From positions 248,001 to 312,000 of the forward strand of contig JAIXMQ010000035.1 in the NCBI GenBank assembly GCA_025716855.1: a stretch of DNA of 64,000 nucleotides, read 5' to 3'. Of the stretch, positions 13,636-23,477 are shown piece by piece. Origin of the DNA: Pilaira anomala. Lineage: Eukaryota; Mucoromycota; Mucoromycetes; Mucorales; Mucoraceae. The notes beneath the pieces were generated by a model. The model saw nothing but the letters and a program-made list of their open reading frames with translations, was not told where the DNA came from and made no database searches. Both the position numbers and the translations under genes were made by a program. Every line of letters begins with the position of its first letter. Position 1 is the stretch's first letter.

Positions 13636-15199
13636 TTAGCTCAACTCATCTACGTGTAAATGTCCTGTCTTGAGTCCTATTATAATAAATAAATATCAAT
13701 ATATAATCATCTTTTTGGTTTCCTTTTTTATTTTTGATTTTTTTTTTTTTTTTATACCTTCGCTTAAAGAATGTACCGTTAATGCTTCATGTTTAGTTCT
13801 CTTCTTTTTCTTTTGTCTACGAATTACTGCTACCGGAACGGGTGATTTATGTACAAGATATGTAGATACAGACCCCAACAACAACCTATATATATATATA
13901 AATTTTAACCTCTTAGTCTTCAAAATAGAAATTTGGATATATATATATATATATATTTACTTTTTAACAGACGTTCTTCCTTTACTACCACACACTAGCA
14001 TTGTATAATCTGTTTCACGAGTCTATTTGAATTTTTTATATTTAGTTCCAAATACATTATTTTTTTTATTATTTCTGTACATGATAAACCTTACAAGAGA
14101 CTTTAATGCATCTTTAATTCGACCAATCATGGCATGCGACACGAGTTTTATATTGAAAAGCATCATTTGACCCAATACTTGTTTAGCTTCCGTATTAATT
14201 GCATTCGTAATAGCATAAAGCTAATTTAGAGTTTAGTTAAACAAAAAAAAAAAAAAAAAGAAACCATGATATATATATATATATATATAAATCCATTGAT
14301 AATGATGATATATAATTTACCTCTCCCGCTTGGTCCAGACCTGTTGCCTTGACTACATCTGGATTATCATCACGATTCGAAACAGTGGCAATATGAAGTT
14401 CATCTCCATCCCGCATGATAGCCCCCATTGTCCATTCCATCGCATACAAGCTTTCCTTACTAAAATCGCAAGCTACTAAATATTTCTTTGGCTTCCGTTT
14501 AGACCGATACATTTCAGGCATGATACCACTTTTACCTGCACCATAATACTGAACCGTTGTCCTCCGATTCGGTTCTTCAATCACGGACGGATTCTCTGAG
14601 AACACTAACAATTGCTTATGGACAAGTTCACTTTGCCCATGGATTGAATTCGTGCGTTGGATCGGATGCTCATCGTACGGGATATGACGGTTGCTTTCAG
14701 TGATCATTTGCAGTTCTGGATCATCAATTAAATGATCATCGTCGACTTCATGTTGATGTTCGTATGCCTCTGTATAATCTGATTGTCTGGCTTGGTTCTC
14801 TTCCATTTCTCTTGATAGGATTTGCATCATATCTGTATTTTCAACCTCTTCCAAGGCTTCTTCGAGTTCTTTGTCTGTCTTTTCAACTTCTTCTTCTTCT
14901 GTCTCTTTAAACTCTTCTATCGCTTGTTTCACTTCTTTTAATTCTTCTGCGTCTGTATCATAAGGCAATTCGGGATTATTTGAGATTTTGTTCGGTACCA
15001 CCAAACTATCCGTGTCACTACTATCTGAAGTATCTTCTTCTTCTTCTTCATTACTTCCTGTTGAGTCACTTTCTTTATTTAAATCTTCTAATTCGCTCTT
15101 TAACCATCGACGACGTATAGGTTCTTCCGTTGTGAGAGGAATAGACTCATGTATCGTATGCTGTATCCCAGAATTCCTTGTTACAGGTATATTTGACAT
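13636..15199 (-). CDS. universal stress protein (USP) domain protein with acidic N-terminal extension
   Basis: Five exons (14321-15199, 14095-14220, 13961-14022, 13758-13885, 13636-13676) close in frame to 411 aa. Residues 1 to about 230 are strongly acidic, with Glu/Asp tracts, and probably disordered or coiled (QAIEEFKETEEEEVEKTDKE). The USP fold starts at KKYLVACDFSKESLYAMEWT and continues with GDELHIATV. The ATP-binding signature is split by introns: VCGSKGRTSVKK, then LLLGSVSTYLVHKSPVPVAV, i.e. G-2x-G-9x-G(S), so the ATP-binding subclass is expected. A short basic tail (RRQKKKKRTK) follows. USPs bind ATP and take part in stress responses; the precise role here is unknown. The large acidic extension is found in several fungal USPs. 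Confidence 0.92.
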
Positions 15200-15920
15200 T
15201 TTTTTTTTTTTAAAAAAAAGGTAAGAGAGACGCAACAGTTGAAAAAAAAAAAAAAATTCGGAGAATCTTTATAAAATATTTCTTGACCCATGCAGTATGG
15301 TTTGAAATGGATTTTACTTTTTCTCAATATGTGAAGTTTCTGGATTGGAACAGTGATATATTCAATGTTGACTTTAACTGTAGTAGCAGGTTTAAAATTT
15401 TTCGCATAACGGAATATAAGTATTGCTGCATACGACTTTGTAAATTAACACGTGAATTTTTTTTTTGAGAGAGAATAATGATGCGCGATAAAAAAAAAAA
15501 AAAAAAAAAAAAAAACTCATAACACGTTCTGCGTGTCATCTAAATAATGATTTGCGAAATATGTATAGATATATTTACCAATATTACGCATATATTATTT
15601 TATCAAAAGGGAAAATTAACTATTTGTTAAGTCTATTGGTTCTTTCTTGTTTCCTTGTAAAAAAAAAAAAAAAAAAAAAAAAAAGATTTCATATTATACA
15701 ATATTTTAATCTTAGTCTGTGTGTACAAATCAATAGTTTTTTAACAGTAACTTGTTTAAGTTCATTTAAGTTTTATAAGATTTGAAATGAATTACGTTTT
15801 TTTTTTTTTGTTTGTAACTTGATAAAAAAATATATTTTTGTTTTACAGATGTATGACGTTTTTTTTTTTTTTTTTTTTGCATGAAAAAAGTTTTTAAAAT
15901 GGCGAACCCTTCAAAAGTCA

Positions 15921-15964
15921 TCATGACGAAAACATTTACCTTTTAAAAATCCGTCATGACGACG
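15921..15964 (+). promoter_or_regulatory. two TCATGACGA boxes, second inside a perfect 10-bp palindrome
   Basis: TCATGACGA occurs at 15921-15929 and again at 15954-15962, exactly 33 bases apart (about three helical turns). The second copy lies in the perfect palindrome CGTCATGACG (15952-15961); the first is one base off that palindrome (ATCATGACGA context). Each contains TGACG, the half site of CREB/ATF-type bZIP proteins. They lie about 105-147 bases before the CsbD start codon. A stress-bZIP role is inference. Confidence 0.5.
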
Positions 15965-15988
15965 TTTTTAGCTTATTGTTCCTTTTTG

Positions 15989-15996
15989 TATAAATA
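15989..15996 (+). promoter_or_regulatory. TATA box of the CsbD-like gene
   Basis: TATAAATA, 72 bases before the ATG at 16068, followed by an A/T-rich leader with a CAAACAAACAAAAA stretch directly before the start codon. Position and match to the consensus support a TATA box. Confidence 0.6.
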
Positions 15997-16067
15997 ACAG
16001 GGAATTTTTTTTTTAAAAAAAAAATAATTATCAATTAATACAAACAAACAAAAAAAAATTTTCAATA

Positions 16068-16370
16068 ATGTCCTCTCCATCAAGAACTGAAGCCAAGAAA
16101 GACCAATTCGTTGGTAGCACCAAGGAAACCGTAGGAAACGCCGTCGGTAACGAATCCCTCGAAGCCAAGGGTAAGACCCAAAACAATGCTGGTGTCGTCC
16201 AAGAAACTGCTGCCACTGTTCAAAGTTACGTTGAAGGTGCTGTTGATCAAGTCTCTGGTGCTGTAAAGGGTGCTTATGACTCCCTCACTGGTAACACTAC
16301 TGGTGAAGCTGGTGACAAGGTCCAAGAAAAGAAGGGTGAAGCTCAAAAGGCTTTCAATTCTTCTGTCTAA
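16068..16370 (+). CDS. CsbD-like small stress protein
   Basis: Intronless 100-residue ORF. Hydrophilic, rich in Ala, Gly, Lys, Glu and Thr, with repeated KD/KE-x-x-GxxKExVG units: KDQFVGSTKETVGNAVGN near residues 10-28, GAVDQVSGAVKGAYDSLTG in the middle, GEAGDKVQEKKGEAQKA near the end. This is the CsbD pattern, known as a general-stress protein in bacteria and as abundant small stress-associated proteins in fungi; the molecular function is unknown. Codon use is biased towards C-ending codons (AAG, GTC, ACC), unlike the neighbouring genes, which suggests high expression. The TATA box and paired palindromes upstream fit an inducible gene. The minus-strand frame over the same bases is a shadow. 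Confidence 0.88.
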   Translation: MSSPSRTEAKKDQFVGSTKETVGNAVGNESLEAKGKTQNNAGVVQETAATVQSYVEGAVDQVSGAVKGAYDSLTGNTTGEAGDKVQEKKGEAQKAFNSSV

Positions 16371-16893
16371 TTTTTTTTTATATACTACATTGATAATGTA
16401 AAACCTTTGTAATATGTGTAAATAAAATAATACCTCTTTAAATTTCAAAAATCTTTTTTTTTTAAAAAAAAATATTGTAATACTTTGTTTTGGCTCTTTC
16501 ATATGTGAATATCTAAACTGCATTTTTATTTTATCTGTTACACCGTGAAACATGATATCTTTTAGCTTATGTTTAAACAATAGACTAATATCATAAAATG
16601 TTAAATTTCGCAAGTATCATTGGATGATGGAATAAAATGCTTACCAATATGTGTACACAGTATTTGCCCCCGCTCCCCCCAAACGAATACTATTATGAAA
16701 GACAAGAGAGCTTGAAATATTTTTAAGCTGTGATTTCCTCTAAATGTTACATCAATTATTGTATCACCACCAACAAATGGGTATAAAATAATAAAGTCGA
16801 AAGATCTTGATCATTTCATTTCTCTCTCTCTCTCTCTCTCTTTTTTTCCCGTATACATACTTTTCCTTCAGTTTTCAATAAGTCAACAAAACT
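16371..16893. other. intergenic with promoter of the secreted-protein gene
   Basis: About 520 bases. A T-run/A-run pair (near 16455-16470) follows the CsbD gene. Before the next gene lie a TATA box (TATAAAA, 16782-16788) and a CT dinucleotide tract (about 16822-16841) in the presumed 5' leader. No further gene was seen. Confidence 0.6.
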
Positions 16894-17706
16894 ATGCTCT
16901 TTCGTTCCGCCTCCATCATCACTACTGTTTCTTTACTTATCACCACAGTAACCGCCAAAGGTCAAATTGCTCAAGTCATTGATGCCAACAACTTTTGTGT
17001 ATTTTTACCTCCAAGTGATTCTGTAAATCGAATTATTGGCGATACCGAATGGAATGCCAATGCTTTCTGTCTTGGTAATAATCCCCTTGCCACTGGTGCC
17101 GAAACGCTTGCCCCAGGCTTCATTCGATCTGCTCATTTTGTAAAAACGGATACCTATGTACAAGTCACTGGTCAAATGGATTATACAAAAGAGAATTTAG
17201 TAGGTACCGATGGTGGTGGACAAATGGATATTAGAGCTCCCATGGGCTCTTCTTGTGCTGGATGGAAGTATTACGTTAATTTAATTGAACCTTCAATCAA
17301 TATGTATTGTATGCGTTGTTGTAATGATGATAGAACTTGTAATCGTGGTATATCTGAAAAGGGGTGTGCTCATATTATTCCTGGCGATTATAGTGGTCCA
17401 AATGATAATACGGGTAGTGTCATTGTTACTAACACGATTGTCCCTGCCACCTCTAGCGTTCCTTCTGTTTCTGTTACTTCGAGTGTACCTTCTGCCGCTC
17501 CTTCTGTAACAGTTAGTACGAGTAACGTCTCGGCTGCTGCCACACCTACAGGTACAAGTACCACGGATGGAACATTAAGTCAACCATCTGCCAATACACC
17601 TAATAATGCAACTGAACAAAGCGTGAATGGTGCTGGTTTTACTAAGCCCGTGGGATTAGCAATTGGCGCAAGTATCTTATTATCTTCTATTGTCCTCTCT
17701 TGTTAA
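16894..17706 (+). CDS. secreted, probably GPI-anchored cell-surface protein
   Basis: Intronless, 270 aa. Residues 1 to about 21 form a signal peptide (basic start, then IITTVSLLITTVTA, cleavage near AKG). Residues about 22-165 form a folded domain with conserved-looking cysteines: a CVFLPP start, FCLGNNP, SSCAGWKYYVN and CMRCCNDDRTCNRG...GCAHIIPGDYSG. This pattern resembles a fungal extracellular family that includes basidiomycete macrophage-activating-glycoprotein-like proteins; I recognise it only loosely. A Ser/Thr/Val/Pro-rich linker (about 180-225), probably O-mannosylated, leads to NGAG and a hydrophobic C-terminus (GLAIGASILLSSIVLSC), the usual GPI-attachment signal. Likely a wall or plasma-membrane protein; no enzymatic motif was seen. 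It converges with the chitin deacetylase gene 415 bases downstream. Confidence 0.82.
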   Translation: MLFRSASIITTVSLLITTVTAKGQIAQVIDANNFCVFLPPSDSVNRIIGDTEWNANAFCLGNNPLATGAETLAPGFIRSAHFVKTDTYVQVTGQMDYTKENLVGTDGGGQMDIRAPMGSSCAGWKYYVNLIEPSINMYCMRCCNDDRTCNRGISEKGCAHIIPGDYSGPNDNTGSVIVTNTIVPATSSVPSVSVTSSVPSAAPSVTVSTSNVSAAATPTGTSTTDGTLSQPSANTPNNATEQSVNGAGFTKPVGLAIGASILLSSIVLSC

Positions 17707-18121
17707 ATTTTGAACATTTTTTTTTTTTGAAAAAAAAAACCCTCCTCCTCTTGATATTAATCTACTCTATAATTTATTTCTATATTAATACCTTTTAATT
17801 CCATTTACATAAAATAATAATATAACTCAAAACTTGAAAAAAAAAATCAATGTATCATTATCTTGGCAAAAAAAATGCAATGCTGCTTTGTCATACTGTT
17901 TGAGTTTACTTATGGTATATTGCCATAATTCACAATTACCAAAAAAAAAAAAAAAATTAAATCATGAGATTTATGTACTGCATAACACAGTAAAGATGCT
18001 TTGAAGCTTTCCTATCCCTTATATAGGGTTTGTATTTAGGTTATGATTATAGCTTCTAATGAGATCTATGTATTGTACTTTTAATCAAACATTTTTAATT
18101 TAATAGACTTGTGTAATAATT
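17707..18121. other. convergent 3' intergenic region
   Basis: About 415 AT-rich bases between two convergent stop codons. It contains a T-run/A-run pair shortly after the first gene and an A tract near 17941. Probably the 3' UTRs of both genes; no gene seen. Confidence 0.6.
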
Positions 18122-19292
18122 TTAGAAGAGGATGGTAACAGAAATCACTAAAATGGCTAGTGACACAATATAACTAGTGTTCGAAGCAGTAGCAACAGAA
18201 GAGCCAGACACAATAGACTTGGTATCGACAAGAGCAACAGTAGAGGGAGATTCCTTTTCAATCACTTTCTTGATTAACACGTTAGGAGACGTGACAGTTG
18301 TTGTATTATTATTTTGTGCAGAGGAAATAGCATTATTAGCACCACTGGCATGAGGATTTGAATCTTTATTACAGGCAGCAGCAGTTAAGAAGCTATATCC
18401 TTTACCCTTTAAAAATGCAATGACTTTGGGCACTTCTTCAACAGACTCCTTGTATAAATCTAAATTTTTTGGCCACATAGATTAGTAATGTTAAAAAAAA
18501 AACAAACAAACAAACAAATAAAAACTTACCGTGTTGCAAACTAATAAATCCAGGATCTCCATTCACATTCAGGCCAGTATTACTATCCTGAACAGCCATC
18601 TTAAAAGAACCTTGAATAAGAGTAGAAACATCTTGTTTCATATACACGTCATAATCCGTAGGATCGACGTTCCAAAGCAGTAACTTGTAACCCATTGATT
18701 TCAAGAGTCCCTTCACACGATCATCAGCTTCTCCAAAAGGAGGACGGATATAACGAGGACGAATACCTGTGATTTTTTCAATAGCTTCTTCCGTCGCCTT
18801 CACCTCATACACAATTTCTTCATTCGTCAAACTCATTAAATGGGGATGAGAGAAAGTATGTGAAGCAATCTGATGACCTGCATCAAAAGCTCGCTTGATA
18901 ATATCAGGGTATTTATCTACATGAGCACCCATCACACAGAAAGTGGCCTTGACATTTTCTTTATCGAGAATATCTAAAAGTTCGCTAGTATACTGACTAG
19001 GTCCATCATCAAAGGTTAAAGCCCACTGATGGTCTTGTGGACACCCATAGATATCATCGGGACTAGGCTGGTTACCACAACTTTCAAAACATCGGTCGTT
19101 ATCAGTTCCATCACATACAGCATCAGGACAGATACCAGAACCTACAGCTCTTACCGGGTTATTAGGGACAGATGAAAAATCCACACCTTCAAGCCATTTA
19201 GCATTATGGGGTGTCACCACATCTTGTGCCTGTACTAAGCTAATGGCTAAAGTCAAAAGTGAAATACGTGAAAGGAGTGAGCCGAAAGCCAT
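18122..19292 (-). CDS. chitin deacetylase (CE4 polysaccharide deacetylase), GPI-type
   Basis: Two exons (18530-19292 and 18122-18459) close in frame to 366 aa. The N-terminus is a signal peptide (LLSRISLLTLAISLVQAQ). The catalytic NodB domain has motif 1 TFDDGPS (metal-binding Asp), motif 2 SHTFSHPHL (two metal His), motif 3 RPPFGEADDR, motif 4 LLLWNVDPTDY and motif 5 FISLQHDLYKES, the last completed across the intron. It removes acetyl groups from chitin to give chitosan, a major wall polymer of Mucoromycota. A cysteine-bearing stretch (CPDAVCDGTDNDRCFESC) precedes the domain. The C-terminal part is Ser/Thr/Asn-rich and ends in a hydrophobic segment (YIVSLAILVISVTILF), so GPI anchoring at the membrane or wall is likely. 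All catalytic motifs are intact. Confidence 0.95.
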
Positions 19293-19840
19293 GTGTGTTA
19301 AATATATATAAACCAACTGGGAATACAGTAAAAAGAAAAACTTTAAAATTATTTTTATCTTTTTTTTTATATATAGATGTATTGGTTTGTTTGATTTGAC
19401 TATGATTCAAAAGTATATACAAATATCATAATCAGAATATTGATTTAGGAAATTTACAATAATTTAGCTTTTTTTTTTTCTTTCTTCTTCTTCTTCGAAT
19501 CTGAATGACCCGTGTGTGATGATGGCGTCAAAAACTGTCAATACGGATGTAAACAAAATATTCATTTTATTATTACCTAATTTGATCATTCTAAAATTTC
19601 TGAAATAATTAGAATTTTAACCTTAGCATTAAAAAAATAAAACGATACAAACAGGTGTTTTTATGTAGATTTATTTTGGTTGAGAAATTTATTATCCTCA
19701 CAAATATGATATAGTAGTCTTAATCAATTATCATACTGACGATATATTACCTATTTTCAAATGGCATATATATAGCTTCAAAAGCTTCAATAGTTATTGA
19801 AGTAAGCGTTTCAACGTCTTTAGGCTTTTATCACGTTTTA
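19293..19840. other. intergenic, promoter side of the chitin deacetylase
   Basis: AT-rich sequence with a T tract and CTT repeats near 19470-19497. No gene seen. It should hold the promoter of the chitin deacetylase gene. Confidence 0.5.
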
Positions 19841-19841
19841 C

Positions 19842-19965
19842 CTATCCCTTAAGAATAGTCCAGAAATTCTCGATCGGGTTAAGTTCAACAGGTGGTTGAA
19901 AGGTATACTGGTATATATACATAGCTCGACTTAAAACTACAGGCTCGATTAAACCAAGGGCATGG
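19842..19965 (-). mobile_element. fragment of a Tc1/mariner-type DDE transposase
   Basis: Read on the minus strand, the DNA encodes a short open stretch with QPPVELNPIENFWTILKG followed by a stop codon at 19842-19844. LNPIENFW (19860-19883) is the hallmark around the last catalytic acidic residue of Tc1/mariner DDE transposases (usual form: LPPYSPxLNPIExxW). The stretch before it (VLSRAMYIYQYTF) fits the preceding beta strand. Nothing recognisable as the rest of the transposase lies nearby, and I saw no terminal repeats, so this is a decayed remnant. Confidence 0.7.
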
Positions 19966-20475
19966 GTGGAGATATTTTACATAATAATATAATATCCTTT
20001 TATTTGTGTGAATACTCCATAATATCCATTGGCCGATATCGCACAAAAAAACAGTATGCGAAACAGCTCTTGTAGAAAGAGTTGCTGTAACCGCTTTTTA
20101 GTACATGCTGACCAAATTTGATTAAAACGCATAATAATATTGAATCTTGACTTATTAACAGATATACACAATTATAATCATTATCGATATACTTATCAAC
20201 CCATTCAAGATGCTTATTATTATTTTGGCCAGAGAGTATATGTCTACAGCTTTGATACAAATAAACTACACTCCTCTTTTTTTTCTGTCTCTTTTACAAC
20301 TATTTGAAAAATAAAAAATAAATGAAACCTTAAACAGTTACCACACATTTCATATTATTTGAATTTAATAAAAAAAAAAAAGATAGGTTTTAACATATGT
20401 AAAAAAAGGGAAAAAAAAAAAGGTAAAAAACGGTTTATTAAAAAGATTAAATGAAAAGAGTTATACTAAAAACAT
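19966..20475. other. AT-rich intergenic sequence, possibly transposon-derived
   Basis: About 500 bases next to the transposase remnant. Short open frames only, no recognisable domain. A-rich tracts occur near 20370-20430. It may be further decayed element sequence. Confidence 0.4.
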
Positions 20476-22250
20476 TTAGGCAAAAAAAAAAGGGTACAAC
20501 CATGCTCTTCCCTTGCCCTTGTGTCTCCAAGTTGGAGTAAGCTTACTTTTGTGAGAATCTGCTACCTCTTCATTATTGTGGTCATCTTCTTCCATCTTCC
20601 TCTTCATACTTTTTTCTTCTTTTTTTTAAATCAGTCAATGTCTGCTTTACAATTTCAGCAGTATTTAAAGTATACTGCTAAAATTATAATGGATTTATGA
20701 TTTTTGTTTTTTTCAACCTTGTATTGGTGAAGTTGAGTGATCAATGACTCGCTTTTTTCTTTTAATTGGGAAGTAGTTGACGGAATCATAAATGAATCGA
20801 TGGTTTTTGCAACGTATAAATTATCAGCAGCAAGTGTTAAAGACGCCACGTGGGCTTCTAAACCTTTGTAGAAGAATGATCGTGTTAAACTTTTAGTCAC
20901 GTAATAAAGTATAAAAAAAAAGTTAAACTTTACCCATAATTTGTATGTTAACGATTTTAAGGCCAGACTTGTTCTCTTCACTTAATTGTAAACCCCGTAC
21001 TTCATTGTAAATAGCTTTGGCTTCAACCAAAAGCTTATTTCGATCGGATTTGATTTTTTTTGGGCCGGAATAAGGCGCAAATTCCAAACATGAGACAGGG
21101 TATTCTTCATCATCGAACAATTGTACGAGCTTTGCATCCAACTTAAAGATAGTGCGGCCATCATCTTGGGTAATCAAGCCCTTTTCCCCCCTATATAAAT
21201 GCATATCAGTTAGTTTTATTCATAGATATAAAATATGCGTAAACTTACCAGCGAATATAGAGACCAGTGTTACAGAATAATACTTCAAATAAATCAGCCC
21301 ATACTTTAATCATAATGTCTGCTTCAGACGGAGTGGGTTTAGAAAGAGTAAATATTGTAGGATGTTTGATCATTTTATCCAGCCTAATAGATACTTTGTA
21401 AATAATTCAAATAGTGACTTTTAAGATCAAATAAACTTACGTTAAAGCAATTAATTCGTATCCCAATCTTTCTTTGGGGGATGAAGCATATCTTTGGCAA
21501 TCTTTAGCGTTCCAATAACACTCACTCATATCATTAGTATCCTATAATAATGTTTGTTGGCAATTGAATACAATTAAATTATTATGTTTAAAGCATACCT
21601 TGAAAATACGGTAAATTCTATTAAGTCTGGGACTAGAATCATTGATTGCGATGTGAGGGAACAAATTTTTAATTTGTGTCCACTCTTCCTTCGTAAATAA
21701 GAACTTTTGATTTGTTAGAGAACCGGATGTTAAATCAAGAATAGAATTTAGCCCACAGCTTTGTCAAAAAAAAAAAAAAAAAAATAAGTGTTATTTTTGG
21801 TGGTTGAGGTCAATTGTTTAAACTTACTTTACGAGTGCGATATCAGACGCGTTTAAGTTAGTATAGTTAAGGTGCTTGGTCATGGCTGCACGCTTTATTT
21901 TTGTTCCTACAGACAAATTGCTGTTGTTTACAAAAATATTGTCACCATTTTCAACCTATTCAGATATTCAAATTTAATTTACATGAAAAAGTATATTTAT
22001 AAGGTGTTTTACCTTTTCAATTGTTTCAATTTTATTCTTGAAAGCATTGTGGTTTTCACTATTATTATTTGTAGAGCTTTCTTGAGAAAATCTGCCACAC
22101 TCAAGTTTTCAAAGGTTGCTTGGTGGGCAGATTTTTTTTCTAAACTATTCAAAAAAGATTGCTTATCCTAAATAAAATATGTAAAAAGAAGATTAATAAG
22201 TAATAGTGGGGACGCGTTAGTTACTTGAAGCGAACCTCTTGATCTTCCAT
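20476..22250 (-). CDS. uncharacterised multi-exon protein, member of a duplicated family
   Basis: Minus-strand exons separated by short GT-AG introns. A possible start is 22250 (MEDQE), but the second exon (about 22010-22167) is open in two frames in succession, so the 5' end is unresolved. Clear exons carry KRAAMTKHLNYTNLNASDIALV (21830-21955), FTKEEWTQIKNLFPHIAIND and LNRIYRIFK (21605-21765), ECYWNAKDCQRYASSPKERL (21440-21545), KMIKHPTIFTLSKPTPSEAD with IMIKVWADLFEVLF (21248-21388), then IRWGEKGLITQDDGR. The C-terminal part has SKLTPTWRHKGKGRAWLYP and a stop at 20476. I recall similar proteins as a multicopy family without known function in Mucorales; this is from memory. The exon borders near 20600-20750 do not close cleanly, so the gene could be partly decayed. 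Confidence 0.55.
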
Positions 22251-22996
22251 TTTAGTTTAAAAAGCAGTGCTCCAAGCTGGTATAATCCTATCAGTCTCGA
22301 TAAGGAATATCATTAGCTGGGTGCTGGGTAAAAGAGTAGTAAAAAAGGAGGTATTAAATAACGGATCAATTTTATCCAACTAGTCACCAAAATACTTACC
22401 AGTTTTTTTTAAGTATAATACTTGTTTTTTCTTAAAAAAACAAGTATTATACTTGTTCTTTTTTCACTTTGGAAAAAAAAAGAAAAAAGAATCATTTTCT
22501 ATTTGAGATTTATTAGACAAAATGAATCATTTATTTTTTGATAAAATTATTAGACTTACTGTTGATAGCAATATGTGTTATGCGGATCTTTTTTTTTTCT
22601 TGGAACAATCTCTTCTTTGGATAAGGAGTGTGGAAAAAGAAGAGATTAAAAATGGAGAAGTAAGGAAGGTTCATTTTGGAATGTATATAAAAAGAAGAAA
22701 GTGAAAGAAAAGAACAAAATAAAAAAAAAGATGATTTATAATGAAACCAAAAAATAAAAAAAGGCGTATGAGAAAAAAATCTGCCTGTATGCCATGTGAA
22801 AAAAACATTGATGTAATGGTGATGCCACAACCCGTGCTTCCATGATATCCAATCAATTTACTGAATGGACAGTAAAAGCCGGTATTTATGGACACACTCC
22901 CCTCTCCCATCACACACACACACAGGCCCCTTTTAATAAAAATAGGGTTAAAAAAAGATTTTCTCTCTTTTTATTTTTTATTTATATAAAGATTAA
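22251..22996. other. repeat-rich spacer between duplicated fragments
   Basis: Contains the perfect hairpin at 22411-22454 (separate entry) and AT-rich sequence with short low-complexity frames on both strands. A CA microsatellite lies near 22910-22924. I recognise no gene. Confidence 0.45.
22411..22454. repeat. perfect 20-bp inverted repeat with 4-base loop
   Basis: The left arm 22411-22430 (AAGTATAATACTTGTTTTTT) is the exact reverse complement of the right arm 22435-22454; the loop is CTTA. Each arm also starts with a near-palindrome (AAGTATAATACTT). It lies in the disturbed region between a gene and its partial copy. It may be a transposon end, a foldback element or an RNA hairpin. Confidence 0.8.
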
Positions 22997-22998
22997 TA

Positions 22999-23379
22999 TC
23001 AGAGATGGATCGAGAAAAAAGATATTCGTAGAAGAAAAAATATTGTACGCATTTCTGAATACAAAAAATATCTTGAATTATATGATCTTAATGTAACTCA
23101 TACTACCACGGAGCCATACAAACATCTTTTAGCTATTGGGCCCAACCGTAGCAACTCCTGTTTTATCGATGCTGATTTCGAGTTATTATGGAATGCTGTT
23201 CTTCCATTTGTTTCCTTTGACGGCATAGATTTAACGAAAAATGTTTATGATAACATTGTAATAACTTCATACAAGACGTATACTACTGATGTTGTTAACT
23301 TGAAGCAAAAAAAAAGAAGAAGTGACTCTGGAAGCGTCGTCAATGATAAGAGATTTTGTCTGGAATATCCCAAGTTGTA
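22999..23379 (+). pseudogene. orphan coding fragment of unknown family
   Basis: One frame is open for about 125 codons without a usable start: it opens after a stop near 22998, contains KKYLELYDLNVTHTTTEP, then HLLAIGPNRSNSCFIDADFE, LLWNAVLPFVSFDGIDLTKN and KQKKRRSDSGSVVNDKRFCL, and ends at TAG 23377-23379. Residue composition looks protein-like, with Trp, Cys and Pro spread through it, and codon use differs from the surrounding noise. I do not recognise the domain. It is probably an exon or relic of a gene of which the rest is lost, next to the duplicated fragment that starts about 100 bases further on. A short conserved exon of a live gene cannot be excluded. Confidence 0.4.
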
Positions 23380-23477
23380 GTATTAACCCAGATCAATCAC
23401 CAACACAATTTCCCCGGGGATGTGGTAACTGTATCATTGAGTTATCCATGTTATTTATGGATAAGCTTTCTCTAGAG

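Larger units (their letters stand above)
15200..16067. other. divergent intergenic region with CsbD-gene promoter
   Basis: About 870 bases between the divergent USP gene and the CsbD-like gene. The left part holds long A tracts (about 15490-15514 and 15660-15684) and no convincing coding sequence. The right 150 bases contain a paired palindromic element and a TATA box, described separately. Confidence 0.6.

Noticed and set aside
16080..16613. 177-codon frame on the strand opposite the CsbD gene
   Set aside because: It is the reverse-complement shadow of a codon-biased gene; the CsbD reading has family motifs, start context and a TATA box.
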